NCBI RefSeq assembly: GCF_036669915.1
Contig: NC_089321.1
Coordinates: forward strand, 8,838,449-8,902,448
Direction of reading: 5' to 3'
Length of the DNA: 64,000 nucleotides
Origin: Pocillopora verrucosa
Taxonomy: Eukaryota; Cnidaria; Anthozoa; Scleractinia; Pocilloporidae
In this document: positions 14,201 to 25,180 of the stretch, one piece after another
Numbering within the stretch: the first letter of the stretch is position 1
Layout of the letters: every line of letters starts with the position of its first letter
Position numbers and translations under genes: made by a program
The notes under the pieces: generated by a model
Databases searched by the model: none
Told to the model about the DNA's origin: nothing
The model's input: the letters and a program-made list of their open reading frames with translations, nothing else

Positions 14201-15111
14201 AGATAAGTCAAAACCGGGTGGTTTCAAAAAATTAAACGAAGAGACACTAATGATGAGCTTAAATCTGGCTAATTACTCATACATTTGTTATCTATAAATC
14301 TTTTTGTTTCATTAGTAGTCTATGGTATCTTAAGAAAATTGAAAGCCCTCCAGAAATATCTTCTTTTGTCACAGGCTCGAAATCGAGCATAACCCAGTTT
14401 AACACAAGTAGCCAAAGAGAGAGAGAAAATATCCGTAATTAGCTTTCTGGGGCTATCTTGAGCTTCCCAAGACCCTTACAATTCTGTGCAAGAAGAGCTT
14501 CTGTCCAAATTTTTATGTCAGAGAGTGTAAGAATATTCTTACTCGATTGTTTTACATGTACGTGGATTCTCGACCCACTCATCCATATACTTACCTTCAA
14601 TAAATCACTTTTGCGCGAAGAAGTAACCCAACAATTTCATTACTTAAACTTGCACTATCTTACCTGCTGCCAGTAAGAAGTACAGCTTAAAACGATATAA
14701 TAATTTGTTTCAATGCAAACTAGACATTAACATACTAATGCCAGGTCAGATGTTACAAATTTTCAAACTCCCTAGGACATTGTTCGTCACCCGCCCTTTT
14801 CTAGACCTGAATAGAAATTAAACCCTACTTATATGTTTTCGTTTAGACCTTCAATGAAAACAGTTTCCCTTTCGGGAGCAGTAACCCCTTAAGCTGGCAT
14901 AAAAAGGGTTACGTCAAAATGTGTATTTTGGCCCCATACTGTGGAGTACACAAGCCGCCCCTGAATTTTTTTCTTTTGCAAAAAGAGTCTGATTAAACCT
15001 AGCTTGGTCCAAATCGAGTCAGAAACGGTTTGATATTAAAAATTAATGATTTAATTACCATGCACTGAGTTGACGTGGAACAGAGTCTTGCAGTCCTGTG
15101 GACTCCTCCAT
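2285..15111 (-). CDS. CSPP1: CSPP1-like centrosome/spindle-pole-associated protein, about 24 coding exons
   Basis: Coding exons in transcript order: 15059-15111, 12331-12473, 11700-11884, 11285-11466, 11164-11207, 10979-11049, 10782-10841, 10077-10085, 9181-9243, 8247-8390, 7965-8004, 7759-7832, 7362-7419, 6841-6942, 6244-6260, 5784-5879, 5305-5416, 4864-4988, 4269-4329, 3721-3779, 3300-3407, 2926-3033, 2695-2785, 2285-2331. Phases are continuous, giving 683 codons plus stop. The protein is highly charged and carries about eight proline/glycine modules, for example YDPWGRPGGGAPI, YDPWGRSGAGAPI and MWGRPGAGAPL, each on its own exon. Human CSPP1 has comparable PWGKxGGGAP segments, and CSPP1 is a microtubule-lumen/ciliary and spindle protein. 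The N-terminal half has LxYG repeats (GLVYGS, KLIYGT, GFLYGT). The start is the first ATG in frame with exon 2; upstream in that frame is a stop. An extra in-frame exon at 5558-5632 is possible. The family call is from motif recognition only; a related centrosomal family is the alternative. Confidence 0.65.
5925..6135. other. GC-rich block inside a CSPP1-like intron, unassigned
   Basis: This stretch is clearly more GC-rich than the surrounding intron and has no stop for 66 codons on the plus strand and for a long run on the minus strand. It has no recognisable protein motif and no flanking splice signals that fit the CSPP1-like reading phase. It may be a repeat fragment. Confidence 0.3.
9690..9965 (+). 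mobile_element. 3' end of a LINE-like (CR1/L2-type) retrotransposon, degraded
   Basis: Plus-strand translation near 9700-9750 gives FKFNLKTYLFSQVFL followed by a stop. This resembles the basic (F/L)K..LKT(H/Y)LF ending common to reverse transcriptase ORFs of CR1/L2-like LINEs. It is followed by an AT-rich 3' region with a tail of TTATTATT type. Only the terminus is present, so the copy is 5'-truncated. Inference from motif shape; no family name is supported. Confidence 0.45.
12081..12306. repeat. Approximate tandem repeat, two copies of about 113 bp
   Basis: The segment with GTAGATTAC...ACATACATTGA and GTGCAGGTCACAGTGCCTTT occurs at 12081-12192 and again at 12194-12306 with scattered substitutions. 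It lies in intron sequence directly after CSPP1-like exon 2. Confidence 0.75.
12474..15058. other. First intron of the CSPP1-like gene
   Basis: No exon, RNA gene or clear repeat was recognised in these 2.6 kb. Open frames of 70-94 codons are present on both strands, with no motif and no consistent splice sites. Confidence 0.5.
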
Positions 15112-16082
15112 TGATCTCTCAATCTCGAGGATTTTACTGAACGATTTGACACAGGATAAAAAAGAGAAGAACGAAGAGTTTCTCCCTGAAACAAAAAACG
15201 AAAAACAAACAACAACGGTTCATTTTTGAAGAAGAGTGGGGCTGGGGAGAGGGTGCACTAATTGGATTTACGAAAATACTGGTTCACGATGATTACCGCT
15301 GGGAACATGGGTAAATAAAACGTTCCCACAAGTAAATAGGCACTCTTCTTATAATCCAAAAATTAAGTTCAGTGACACATCAAGTTCAATTTCCTTAAGG
15401 GCTCGTCATTCAAACAATCTAATGGCTTTTGTTCCATCGATTTTAGTTCATTCTAAGCTGACTTTTTCTATAGATTAATAACTCCGATGTGATTAATTAT
15501 TACTTCTCCTAAGAAAAATAGAGTCACGGGTATGAAACAACCATCGAGACCAAATCGCATCGAAAAGGTCTTCTGCTTCTCTAATTAAATTTAGAACTGT
15601 TTAGAAATGTACATACCGAACATAGCCGTCTAGGAATAGGAGGACCCCAGATGTTGTTAATGAAGACATAGTCGGGTGGAGCACTGAACGACCTCATTCA
15701 AAAACTATCCACAAAATGCCGTCCACTTTTGCTGCAATTTTCCAATCAAATTACTAAGCCCACCGTAAATTACTTATTTGATATTTGTGCTTTCTCAGCA
15801 TGATAAAATTTGAAAACTTATTAAAGGATACTAATTACAACGTCATGAATTCCTAATACAACTTATTAATGAAAAGGAGTATTACCTCATAATCACAATC
15901 ATGACGTCTGTAAGGAGACAACCGTCTCAAGTAATTCCATCTTTACGATGGGGATTAGAGCTTACTGGCTTGTGGGGTCGTGTTATGATGAACATTAGTT
16001 ACAAAAGTGATACTTAAAAGCCAATATACATGTCTATAAAAGTAAAAATTTTGCCGCCTATCATTTCAGTTTAGGGAACCGG

Positions 16083-16116
16083 CATTATCATCATCATCGT
16101 CGTCGTCGTCATCATT
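16083..16116. repeat. Short trinucleotide microsatellite (ATC/GTC)
   Basis: Run of ATC units followed by CGTCGTCGTCGTC and ATCATT. Confidence 0.8.
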
Positions 16117-16639
16117 ATTTTGTTTGAGAGAAAAGTAGCGAAAAAAAAATAATCTGCACAGACAACGACGTAGGGAAGAATGGTTATCAAAATAACATTT
16201 CCACCCCCGGCCCCATCCAATAGAATGATAATATTCGCCCTCCCAGTGTACCAGATGACTTCAAACATTGTTGAATTTCCTTTGAGTTTGGAGGAATTCT
16301 CAAATGAGTGCGTAAAGTAATCCGGACTGCTTTTTTTCGTTTGTCTTTGGAAGTGCTTTTAGTTTACTTCGAGTTGGTAAGTGCGTGTACCCACGATGGG
16401 GTCCAGACCTCTCATAGGCTGAGCCAAGAAATTCAGTAATAAACGCCAATCAAACATGATCACTGATGAGTGAAAACAATTTGGAGATCATGTAAAGCAA
16501 CCAAAGCCTCACTGTGTCCAACACATAAATTCTCCCACTTGCTGCTAAGTAAGCGTCCATTAAAGAATTCAATTGTTCTTAATTAAAACGGAACATTTAA
16601 TTAACCTCAATGAAACACATCTTTAAGGAACATTTCATT

Positions 16640-16825
16640 CTCTATATAAAACTGTTCTAATAAGGCCTTAAATTTCTGTTTAAAATATAAAATCTAAAAC
16701 CCAAGCTTTTTCCGATCAACGGCATGATGATGATGCCGTTGATCGGCGAAAGCTTGGATTTTAGATTTTACTTTTTAAACAACAGTTTAAGGTCTCATTA
16801 GAAGAGTTTCATAGTTTTAATTATG
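16640..16825. repeat. Large imperfect foldback element
   Basis: Left-arm motif CCAAGCTTTTTCCGATCAAC is mirrored on the right by GTTGATCGGCGAAAGCTTGG. The symmetry extends outward through AAAATCTAAAA/TTTTAGATTTT, TTAAA and CTAATAAGG/CTCATTAG blocks. Each arm is about 80-90 bases, and the apex is GATGATGATG with almost no loop. No coding capacity. It resembles a MITE or recent inverted duplication. Confidence 0.8.
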
Positions 16826-18086
16826 CTGGTGAAGGACAACATGAACAGATTATTTCATTCTCTCTTTAATGACATCACGAATTCCAACAATGGTAGCCTG
16901 GACATTATCATATTAATTTAAATAACAAGAAATTGAATATACTGCAGTCCAACAAAAGATAATATTCTTTTCACACTAATACTACAGAGAAAGATTTAGG
17001 ATAAGCTATGATATTCAGTACACTGCATGAACACAGTTGCACAAGGACACCTAGATACCACTATCCCCAGCTTAACTATACAACTGTCAATTAATTTCAC
17101 TCATGGTATTTAGAAAGCAAAAGTTTAAAACTGCAATTATGGAATCTAATTCCCAAACAATTCCCAACCAATTGACTTATGCTTAAATTCCTGTAAAACA
17201 CAGACCTGTTTATCAAACTAGATTTTGTATTACCAAAACTGTATAGCCTGATTTATGAGCCTGAACACAGTTGCACTCTAGTCCTTTTACTGACAAGACA
17301 AAGGCACTTGGGAGCAGCTTATTCCTATCAGTTTGTTCATAAGTTTGAATGAGTTACAATTATCAGTCTCTTGTCGACAAATAAGCCTTGTACAGATCGT
17401 GATTTCCTCCACAATTTTGAAAACTAGTCCAGAAGCTCTTATCAAAGGTGATCACATAGTTTAGAAGCTTCAAAAGGCATGATTTCTTTCAGAACACTAG
17501 ATTGGAAGAAAGTGTTTGTGAAGCCTACAGAGAGTTAGTGACATATTGGTTGAGAAACTAGTAATTGTATAAACAAATATTGACTTAACTGTTATCATCA
17601 ATTAAAGCCTTTATATTTGACTGGGAAAATAGTCTTTTTCATAACAGTGCTAACCCTTTTTGACTAATACTGTTAAGTTGGCATGTTATTCCATATAAAC
17701 CAAAGTCTGTACACTGTACATGGACTGTATTATAGCATAATCATCATCCTTATAGCTGTGTTGTAATATGTTATTTCATTATTCTTTCTTCATAAGCAAC
17801 CAATGGAGTCTCTATATCAGAATATTCCAGACAAGTCCCATAAGCAACTGACTATATATAATTAATACATTGATTATTTACAGTTTTATTAACAATTACT
17901 ATTACTATTGTTAAAATTAAGATCAGGGAAAAAAGATGATCCTGAACTCTTCCTCTTTCTCAACCAGTTGTGCTCTGTTCACATACTATCTAAAGCAAGT
18001 CTGTTTTTTAACTTCAACCCTCACTGACTTAACCTCACCCAACATTATTGATTACTATTAATTACTTAGTGAATACATGGCAGATG

Positions 18087-21000
18087 TTAATAATCAAAGC
18101 GACGTTCTCTCCCATATTCTAAACCAGGTTTTACAACATCCACATAGTCCAAGTCCAGGTCATAAAACTCACTTAAGCTGTCACCATCATCATTTCCTGC
18201 CATTTTTGTTATAGATTCCAATGGAATTATTTCATAATCCTCCAGTACAAAGTCAATTTCATCCCTTGGTGTTCCATGCCAGCTGCGACTCAGTGGATGT
18301 TCTTCAGTTTGTCCATCTGGTTCTGTAAACGATGCACTTTCTGCACTGTCTAACCCATCCTCACTGCTACCAGGAATTGTGGGAAGGGTCAGTTGGCCAC
18401 CAGGATATGCACAGCAGCTGATACTGCGACATTTCTTCATGTCTCTATTGGCTTCAAAGGGAAATTTATTGATTGTTACTTTCAAACAAGTGAAAAAAAA
18501 TTTAACTTTTGAATTACATCATACATGACAGTAAATAAATATAATAACTGTTCTCTAAATAAAATAATAACCAAACAAAAATTCATGTCATTTTTCAAAA
18601 TATTTTAACTTGAAATTCTTATGGCAAGTATATTCTGGAAATGATTACATGGTACTGAACCTTTGAAGCAAAAGTTACTGAGGTGTAAACAGCAGCTTAA
18701 TGGTTCAATTTTTTTTCTGCTCCTGATACAGTTTCTAGTTTTGTGCAATATTGATTGTCCACTGAAAAAATATGCAACATTTTCACTCATGTAGTTAGTG
18801 GCTATGTACAATATACCCACCTGGATGTCATGTGAACACATTTTCTAAGTTAGATGTTAAATTTGGTGTAATGATACTCTACTGCGTAATATACAAATAT
18901 TGATATCATTATTATCATTAGTAACATCACTGTTGCAATAAAAACTATAATTATCAGTTTTACTATTAGTGTTATCATACAGTAAAAGGTGTTGCTAAAA
19001 AGATAAATCTGAGCCAAACAGAAAATAAAACATTAGTGCATTGGAGTTTTTAATTAGTAAAAAAATTTCCCTTACAGAATAAATGAGATGTCACTGCTAG
19101 CATTTTTGAAGCTCACCTGGAACATCAATAGCATCTTCAACAGCAGTATTAAACCCAAACAGGTTATCACTGTGAAAACTTGACCATTCCTTACCATAGG
19201 ATTTGTATTTCAGGGTTTGGGGCCTTAAAAATTAAAGAAAAACATAACTCACTTTTCCACTGACATACATCAATCATAAAGAGAGACTACTTTGGGGAGA
19301 TACACTATGCTGATGGAGTGTGTATTTACACACACACACACACACAGTGCACAATAAATGGAAATGTAGGAGGATCACTGGCACTAATGGCTTCCTATTC
19401 TTGATGAGTAGAAGTTGTTAATGTGACTTAAGGTTATTAAGTGGATGAGAGCCTTTGGTTCTACTCCAAAACATAAAAAGTAACAAGTTTCTCCTGGATG
19501 GGATTGTTTTTAATAACAAGTGACACTCTGCATTTTATCAGATTTCCCTGATAGTTTGCAGATCCCATTCAGACTTCTGCATGGAGAGAGGTACTATGAG
19601 AGTTAATTGTTTTAACCCTTTAACTCCCAAGATCTTATTAGTAATTCTCCTTACTATCTCCAATACAGTTCTTGTGATGTTAGTTTGGAGGATTTAGAAT
19701 TGGATCATCTTCGAATCCCCTCACTGATATTTTTCTCGATTCTCATAACTTGTCTGCTAACATTGTTTTGATATTGTAAGGAGAAATTCTGTCTTGGTCA
19801 CTCATGAGAGTTAAAGGGTTAACCAAGAAACACAAAGGATCTTAAACACAGCTAAATCCCACAACTCCTGATAAAAAGAGTGACATCCAAACTATTAAGT
19901 CACCCTGTCTCTCAAAAGTTTACAATCTTGAGAGGTAAAGCCCCTCTTTTCCTTACTTTTCTGCAGATGGATACTCTGCACTGAATGTTTTTGTTCTGGG
20001 TCGTCTTTCTGAGTCGTCCCTCTTCAATTCTTTCTCATGCAGTCTATGAATAAGTGATCTGATACCTCCCGGAGTTCGTGTTTTCATGTAGTAGTCCATT
20101 TGATGTTTACTGAGACTTGTCTGCAGAAATAGTAGCATGGCTGAATTGTTCACAAAAGAATTAATGCTTGCAAGCCTGTTGAGAAAAAAATTGTTCAGAA
20201 AAAAATATGTTAGAAGACAATATTTCACCAATTTTCTTGTTAATACTTTGAGACTTATTGAATGTCACCACAGTCACAAATGTGACCAAGAGGAAAGGAA
20301 CTTCTACCTGTAAACATAAACTCCTAAATTACCATCTGTAAAAAAATTAATCGTATTGAATAGATCAAGTTCATATTAAAGGAACTGGAAGCAATAAAAA
20401 TCAATATGAAACTACAACTGGGTTTGTAGTAACTTTGTACACAGACCTATTCAGAAATCTTGATAATCCTTCTTGGCGTTTCTGTAAAAAGCTCTCCTTG
20501 AAACGTCCAACATACTGTTTTCTTGGTAGATGTGGAACTTGCCTATTCAAAATAAGTCATTTATTCTTATGTTTTAAACATTAATCAGTTCAAAAAAGGC
20601 AAAGGGATATGTATATTTATTGTACCACTATCAATTAAAATTCAATTCACAAATATCTTAAGCCCAGATTGACATCATGACCCAAAATTTAAAAACAAAG
20701 AAATCATTTTATTCAGACTTGAATATTTGTTTGAAGTTCTAATAATTGGAGAACTTTAAACCTCCAGCACACTTACACCATTACAACATCATCAAGACCC
20801 AATCTGGTTCTCAGCCAAACAAACTCTGAATATCTTCGTCTCACTTGAGAATGGAACAATGGAAATGCAGGATGATTTGTCTACAGAAAGATTAACAAAG
20901 GTAAGAGAGAACAATCATGATAAAATTCAATCGAGGAATTCTTGCCTATGATTAAATGTTGAGGCATGTGATTATCATGTGGTAGTCACACCTCTGACAT

Positions 21001-21806
21001 GCCCCCTGACACACCTCCAATAAGTAAATCATTATCTCTACTCACTTTAGAAAAATTTGGTTTCTTATTCCTATCTTAGAGCAAAGGCTGGTTGCAGATG
21101 AAGACATCTTATTATCGAATAAGTCACTTTGAATTTCCAAAATTGGGTTGGTGGAATAAATTGTGTTAAATATGTCACTCTTAGTGTGCATCAATGTAGG
21201 GTTGATTCCATTGCAACATATTGCAGTACCCTAATTTCATAACATGATTGGCATGAGGGACGATACTCTGATTTTACTGCTTACCGGTTAGAATTCATAA
21301 CATCTCAGTTGTTTTCTTTGCTCATTCCTCAACAAAGATAAACACACGCCTTTCGAATGCCCCAAATTATCGACGCGATGACAAAGGAAATTTGCATGAC
21401 TTTCGATATTAGCTTCGACCCACAGAAGAAACCCGTTGAAGTTTATAAACCAGGAATGCTCATTTAAAACCTTGAGAGTTACTGAATACGATAACAATTT
21501 GTGTTGTCCTAGGTCTCAAGGTTTCCGTGGACCTTGGAATGAATTGCCGCCCCCCAAGAGACTCAAAACTAACGAAACACCGGCTTACCTTCAATTCAAT
21601 TTCGTAGTCAGTATAAAGTGCCTTTTCTTTCTCAATATGGGTTCGAGGATTTTTCACTTCGATTTCCAAATACTGAAAACACAACATAGCAAAATAAATG
21701 AAATGAAAACATCTCGCAAAGTTCAGTCAGACTTAAAACACAATTAGAAATCGCTTTTACACACCGCGTTGCCGTACGCAGTTTCTCCCACTTGATCTCT
21801 TATCAT
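18087..21806 (-). CDS. SNX10/SNX11-like PX-domain sorting nexin, copy A
   Basis: Exons in transcript order: 21765-21806, 21589-21672, 20777-20880, 20447-20542, 19957-20175, 19117-19223, 18087-18478. Phases join cleanly into 347 codons plus stop. Residues about 15-125 form a PX domain: EVKNPRTH and YTDYEIEL, then the phosphoinositide-binding core QVRRRYSEFVWL (R56-F62), a LPRK..VGRF loop, and a C-terminal helix with MLLFLQTSL. This order and spacing match SNX10/SNX11, small PX-only sorting nexins of endosomes and lysosomes (V-ATPase trafficking in the SNX10 case). The 200-residue tail is much longer than the PX core and is acidic. It includes PGGQL and an LEDYEII motif (Y299) shared with copy B. 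The start ATG lies in a short first exon, as in copy B. Confidence 0.88.
19328..19346. repeat. (AC)n microsatellite
   Basis: Uninterrupted AC dinucleotide run in an intron of SNX copy A. Confidence 0.9.
19613..19823. mobile_element. MITE with TTAACCCTTTAACTC terminal inverted repeats
   Basis: Starts TTAACCCTTTAACTCCCAAG and ends GAGAGTTAAAGGGTTAA, giving imperfect terminal inverted repeats of about 17 bases around 210 bp of non-coding sequence. I recognise this type of element as common in anthozoan genomes (recollection, not a search). It lies in the intron between exons 5 and 6 of SNX copy A. Confidence 0.75.
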
Positions 21807-24800
21807 AATCCAATCAAAATTCGGCTGAAACAGCCTGTAACCTCGTCTTCTATGCATGTGTGACCAAGATACCTGAAAACATCAACAAACCTCCTGAGCT
21901 AAGCGGCCAAAACAAAGAAAATTACAAACAAGAGAAGCCCCTAAACCGATTGCGTACATACCAGCCATTTTGCATCCGAACCCACTCTCCCCAGGGCTTC
22001 ACGAATTCAGTTACATCACCGAAAATATATAAGGTATTGTACAGTTGAACAGACCGCCAAAACGTTTGAGACGAAGATAGATGTTTTGTAACATCATCTT
22101 ACGATACGTGGGTTGGGATACTCATGACTAAATTTAATAAGCTTCCCATCGTTTCGCGATGTTATGTAATAAAATTGGTGCTTCGTGGTTTGCACGAAGT
22201 AGGTGCTCGATAGTTCACATTGAGGTCACATCAACGTTTGACAAGACTAATGAGTTTGCATTCACTGGCACCAGTGGGTAAATGAGGTACCGTGCAGTGA
22301 AAGAACAAGTTATAATCTTTAGAAGCCTTTGTTTCTCATTCAGGAGTTGTGAATGCAAAGAAACGCGGGGAGGAAAGGAGAAGTATCGGAGGGGATCGTA
22401 AAAAGAACTGCCATATGAAGCACGTGTCCCGCGGTCCTGGGGCACTGCACGTGAGAGACGGCGTGATTGTAGATAAGTCAGATTGTTAGCTTGTTTCTTC
22501 CATAATGAACTTATAGAGGTCGATGATTCTCCTCTGAAGCGACTTAAACTTGCCTTTTAAGCAGTTTTTGGGGTTTCTCTCTTTGACTCGTCCTTAAAGC
22601 GCGAGGAGATTCAAATAATGTTACATCTACATTGAAAACAGAAGCATTATTTCTATCATAAAGATTTTATTTTTCCCAGATACATGGTTCAAACACCTGT
22701 ACACACCTTTGTGTCGAAGAAATATCCGTGATTGATTTCCGGAGGAGGTATTTCCCTGTATAAGCTACCAACTAGTACGTATCTGCCTCTCTAAAAGGCT
22801 TGGTTTTGGAGCTTTTTTGGGGGTCTAAACACAGGAATACATTTTCAGAACTATGGCCTTAAAACACGGATGATTTTCAAGGTAACCCGGAGAACATGTA
22901 AACATATTTGTTTTTTCAACTCCACATGGACAATAGAGAAAGAGAAGGAACCAAATATATTATTCGAGCTGAGTTCAAGGTTAAATTTTACCATTATTGA
23001 CCTCTGGTACTGATATGAAGATTCATTTGGCTACAAAACTAAGAACTTGTTTCAATGGCTAGGCGTTAAAACAGCCATGGATCTTGGAGCCTACTTTTGG
23101 TAACGAGTGAGGAGAGTGACAGTTTTCTGTCTGAAATAGGGTCAAGAATTGGAGAACCGAGCTGCATACCTCTATCAAAAGTACCAAGGAGTTGGTGATT
23201 ACAGATACGCCGGAATTCGAGTTTTCTGTTCATTGTTCAACATCATACGTTATTCCTTGCATCCGGTTGCATTAGTACTGTTGAGGTCACATTTTAGAGT
23301 TTCCACATTAGCCTCTAACAGACTTCGATCAAGGCGAAATAAGTCTATAAAAGTATGAAATAAACAATCTCTCTGAAAGAAATATCGCGTGTCGAAAGAG
23401 CTTAGAAAATTTTCTTTGCGTGACTGTGGTGTTATTACGTAATAATTTGATATGATTCAGCGAAGCGGCCTTGCATCAAATACTAACCGTGAAATTACTA
23501 GGTTTTTGAATGTCCATCAAAGCTAATGTCTGATGAAGAGGAATTTCAGCACGAGGAACGAGGACTTGTTATAGCTTTATTTGTAAGAAACATTTTGCTT
23601 GCCATCGTTAAAACCGGGTCCAAGTGATTACAGACCGCCGCACGCGCTTCTACTCTTTCTTGGTCGTCTTTATCGCGTCTTCCGTAGAGAGCCTACTACA
23701 CAGGCTAATTCCAAAATTAAAAATATTTTACGCTTCTGTAGCCGTATTTGGGTCAGGGCTATTGTAAGAGCGAGTGAACGACCCATCGAAACCCAACAAC
23801 AAAAACTTACTAATACTGAGAGATAGTATGTTAGTTTTTGAACGGTTCCTTATCAACATCATTGACCAGGCTTTGCTCATGAAACGAAGACTGAATTTTT
23901 ACCGCAGTATTCTGTAGCTGGTGCAGTTGGTGGTTTCCAGCAAGTTATGCAGGAGCAGAGCAAGTGTAAAAAGCGATGCTCGAGGCCGCGAAAGATATGG
24001 CTGAGATAAAGCACAGACGAAAGTCTTGAAATAGTTAGTCAAAGGAATGTCGCATTTACTGCTTACATGGTATTAGGTGTTACCTGTACTCACTTAGCCA
24101 ACAGCTTTCACTATTTTCCGTAAGCTAAGAGTCCGTTACGTCAAGAAGATCAGTTTGTACAGCTTGAAATTTGCTTACGACAGAACGGAAAACGGTGACG
24201 CCGACAACGGAAGACGAGGTCAGAGGACATTCGCAAATTGGTTTGCGCGTCTCTTTGGGTAAGAAAATATTCAGCCTAACTCAAGAAACAGGTCAGCTTA
24301 CCTCGTTTAAATAGTTGTCAGAAAAGCTGTGATTGACCAATTTTTCGGTTAACAGATGTTCATGGCTTCATAACGTAACTACCGGGGCACGAGTAGAAAT
24401 AAAAGTCTGGCACGTCTTCAATTTTGGGCAAGAGATGCACTTCACTTTCTCATGTTTACATGTGCTGTCACTCACTTCATCCTGTGACTGACGTTTTTCA
24501 GGGTTGAACGGAACACTTGTAGCTCTAAACCGGAATTATCTTAACTCCACACCGGAAGTAGTATTGCATAGCCTACGTTCTTGGGAAGGTGAAAAAAACG
24601 TACCAGTCAAGAGAAGGCGAATAGTTTCTGAATTTTTCCTCTCGAAGTTTTGTTTTCGTGACTGAGTGAAAATGAGTAACTCGAAGGCCCTTTCCCCATC
24701 TTCCAACCGCCACCCACGCACTTAACTTGTCCTCAGGCCGGAAGCGTTTAATTTGATAAGATACCGTTATAATATCTTGCCTAACTCTGAAAACCAATTT

Positions 24801-25180
24801 GCTTTTCGGGTCAGACGACGAAATCGATTTTGTTATAATCAAATGAGGTCGAATTTTAGATAGTTCTAAAGAAGAAAATTGACACACAAGATTATTAGAA
24901 CCAGAGTATTCATAAAATCTTAGATTTATCGTACACTATTCGATTATAGAATATTTCTACAAATGGATATCATATTAAAAAGTGACCTCATTAATGAGTC
25001 ATCATAACATTTCAATGCCTTGTCCAAATGGCATACTTGGTTTACGAGCTGTCACGCAAATTCTTCCTCCAATAATAATCCTATATAGGTATTTGCACTC
25101 TATCCAAAGGCCAAACCTATTCTTTCATGCGCACGCGTAATATTTCACGCAACATTCCAACATTCACTTAGTCATGATAA
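21807..25180. other. Intergenic region between the two SNX-like genes
   Basis: Upstream of copy A and downstream of copy B. Open frames up to 104 codons occur, but none has a motif, homology that I recognise, or consistent splice signals. It presumably holds the copy A promoter; no TATA box could be fixed. Confidence 0.45.

Larger units (their letters stand above)
15112..18086. other. 5' flank of the CSPP1-like gene and 3' flank of the first SNX gene
   Basis: A probable 5' untranslated exon of the CSPP1-like gene ends near 15634 with a GTATGT donor on the minus strand. The rest is AT-rich and holds a short GAT/GAC microsatellite (about 16083-16116) and a large foldback element (16640-16825). 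A minus-strand AATAAA (17885-17890) lies 3' of the first SNX gene. No further gene is seen. Confidence 0.5.

Noticed and set aside
15634-15710. Coding first exon of the CSPP1-like gene
   Set aside because: Joined to the next exon, its ATG frame runs into a stop before the chosen start. More likely 5' untranslated.
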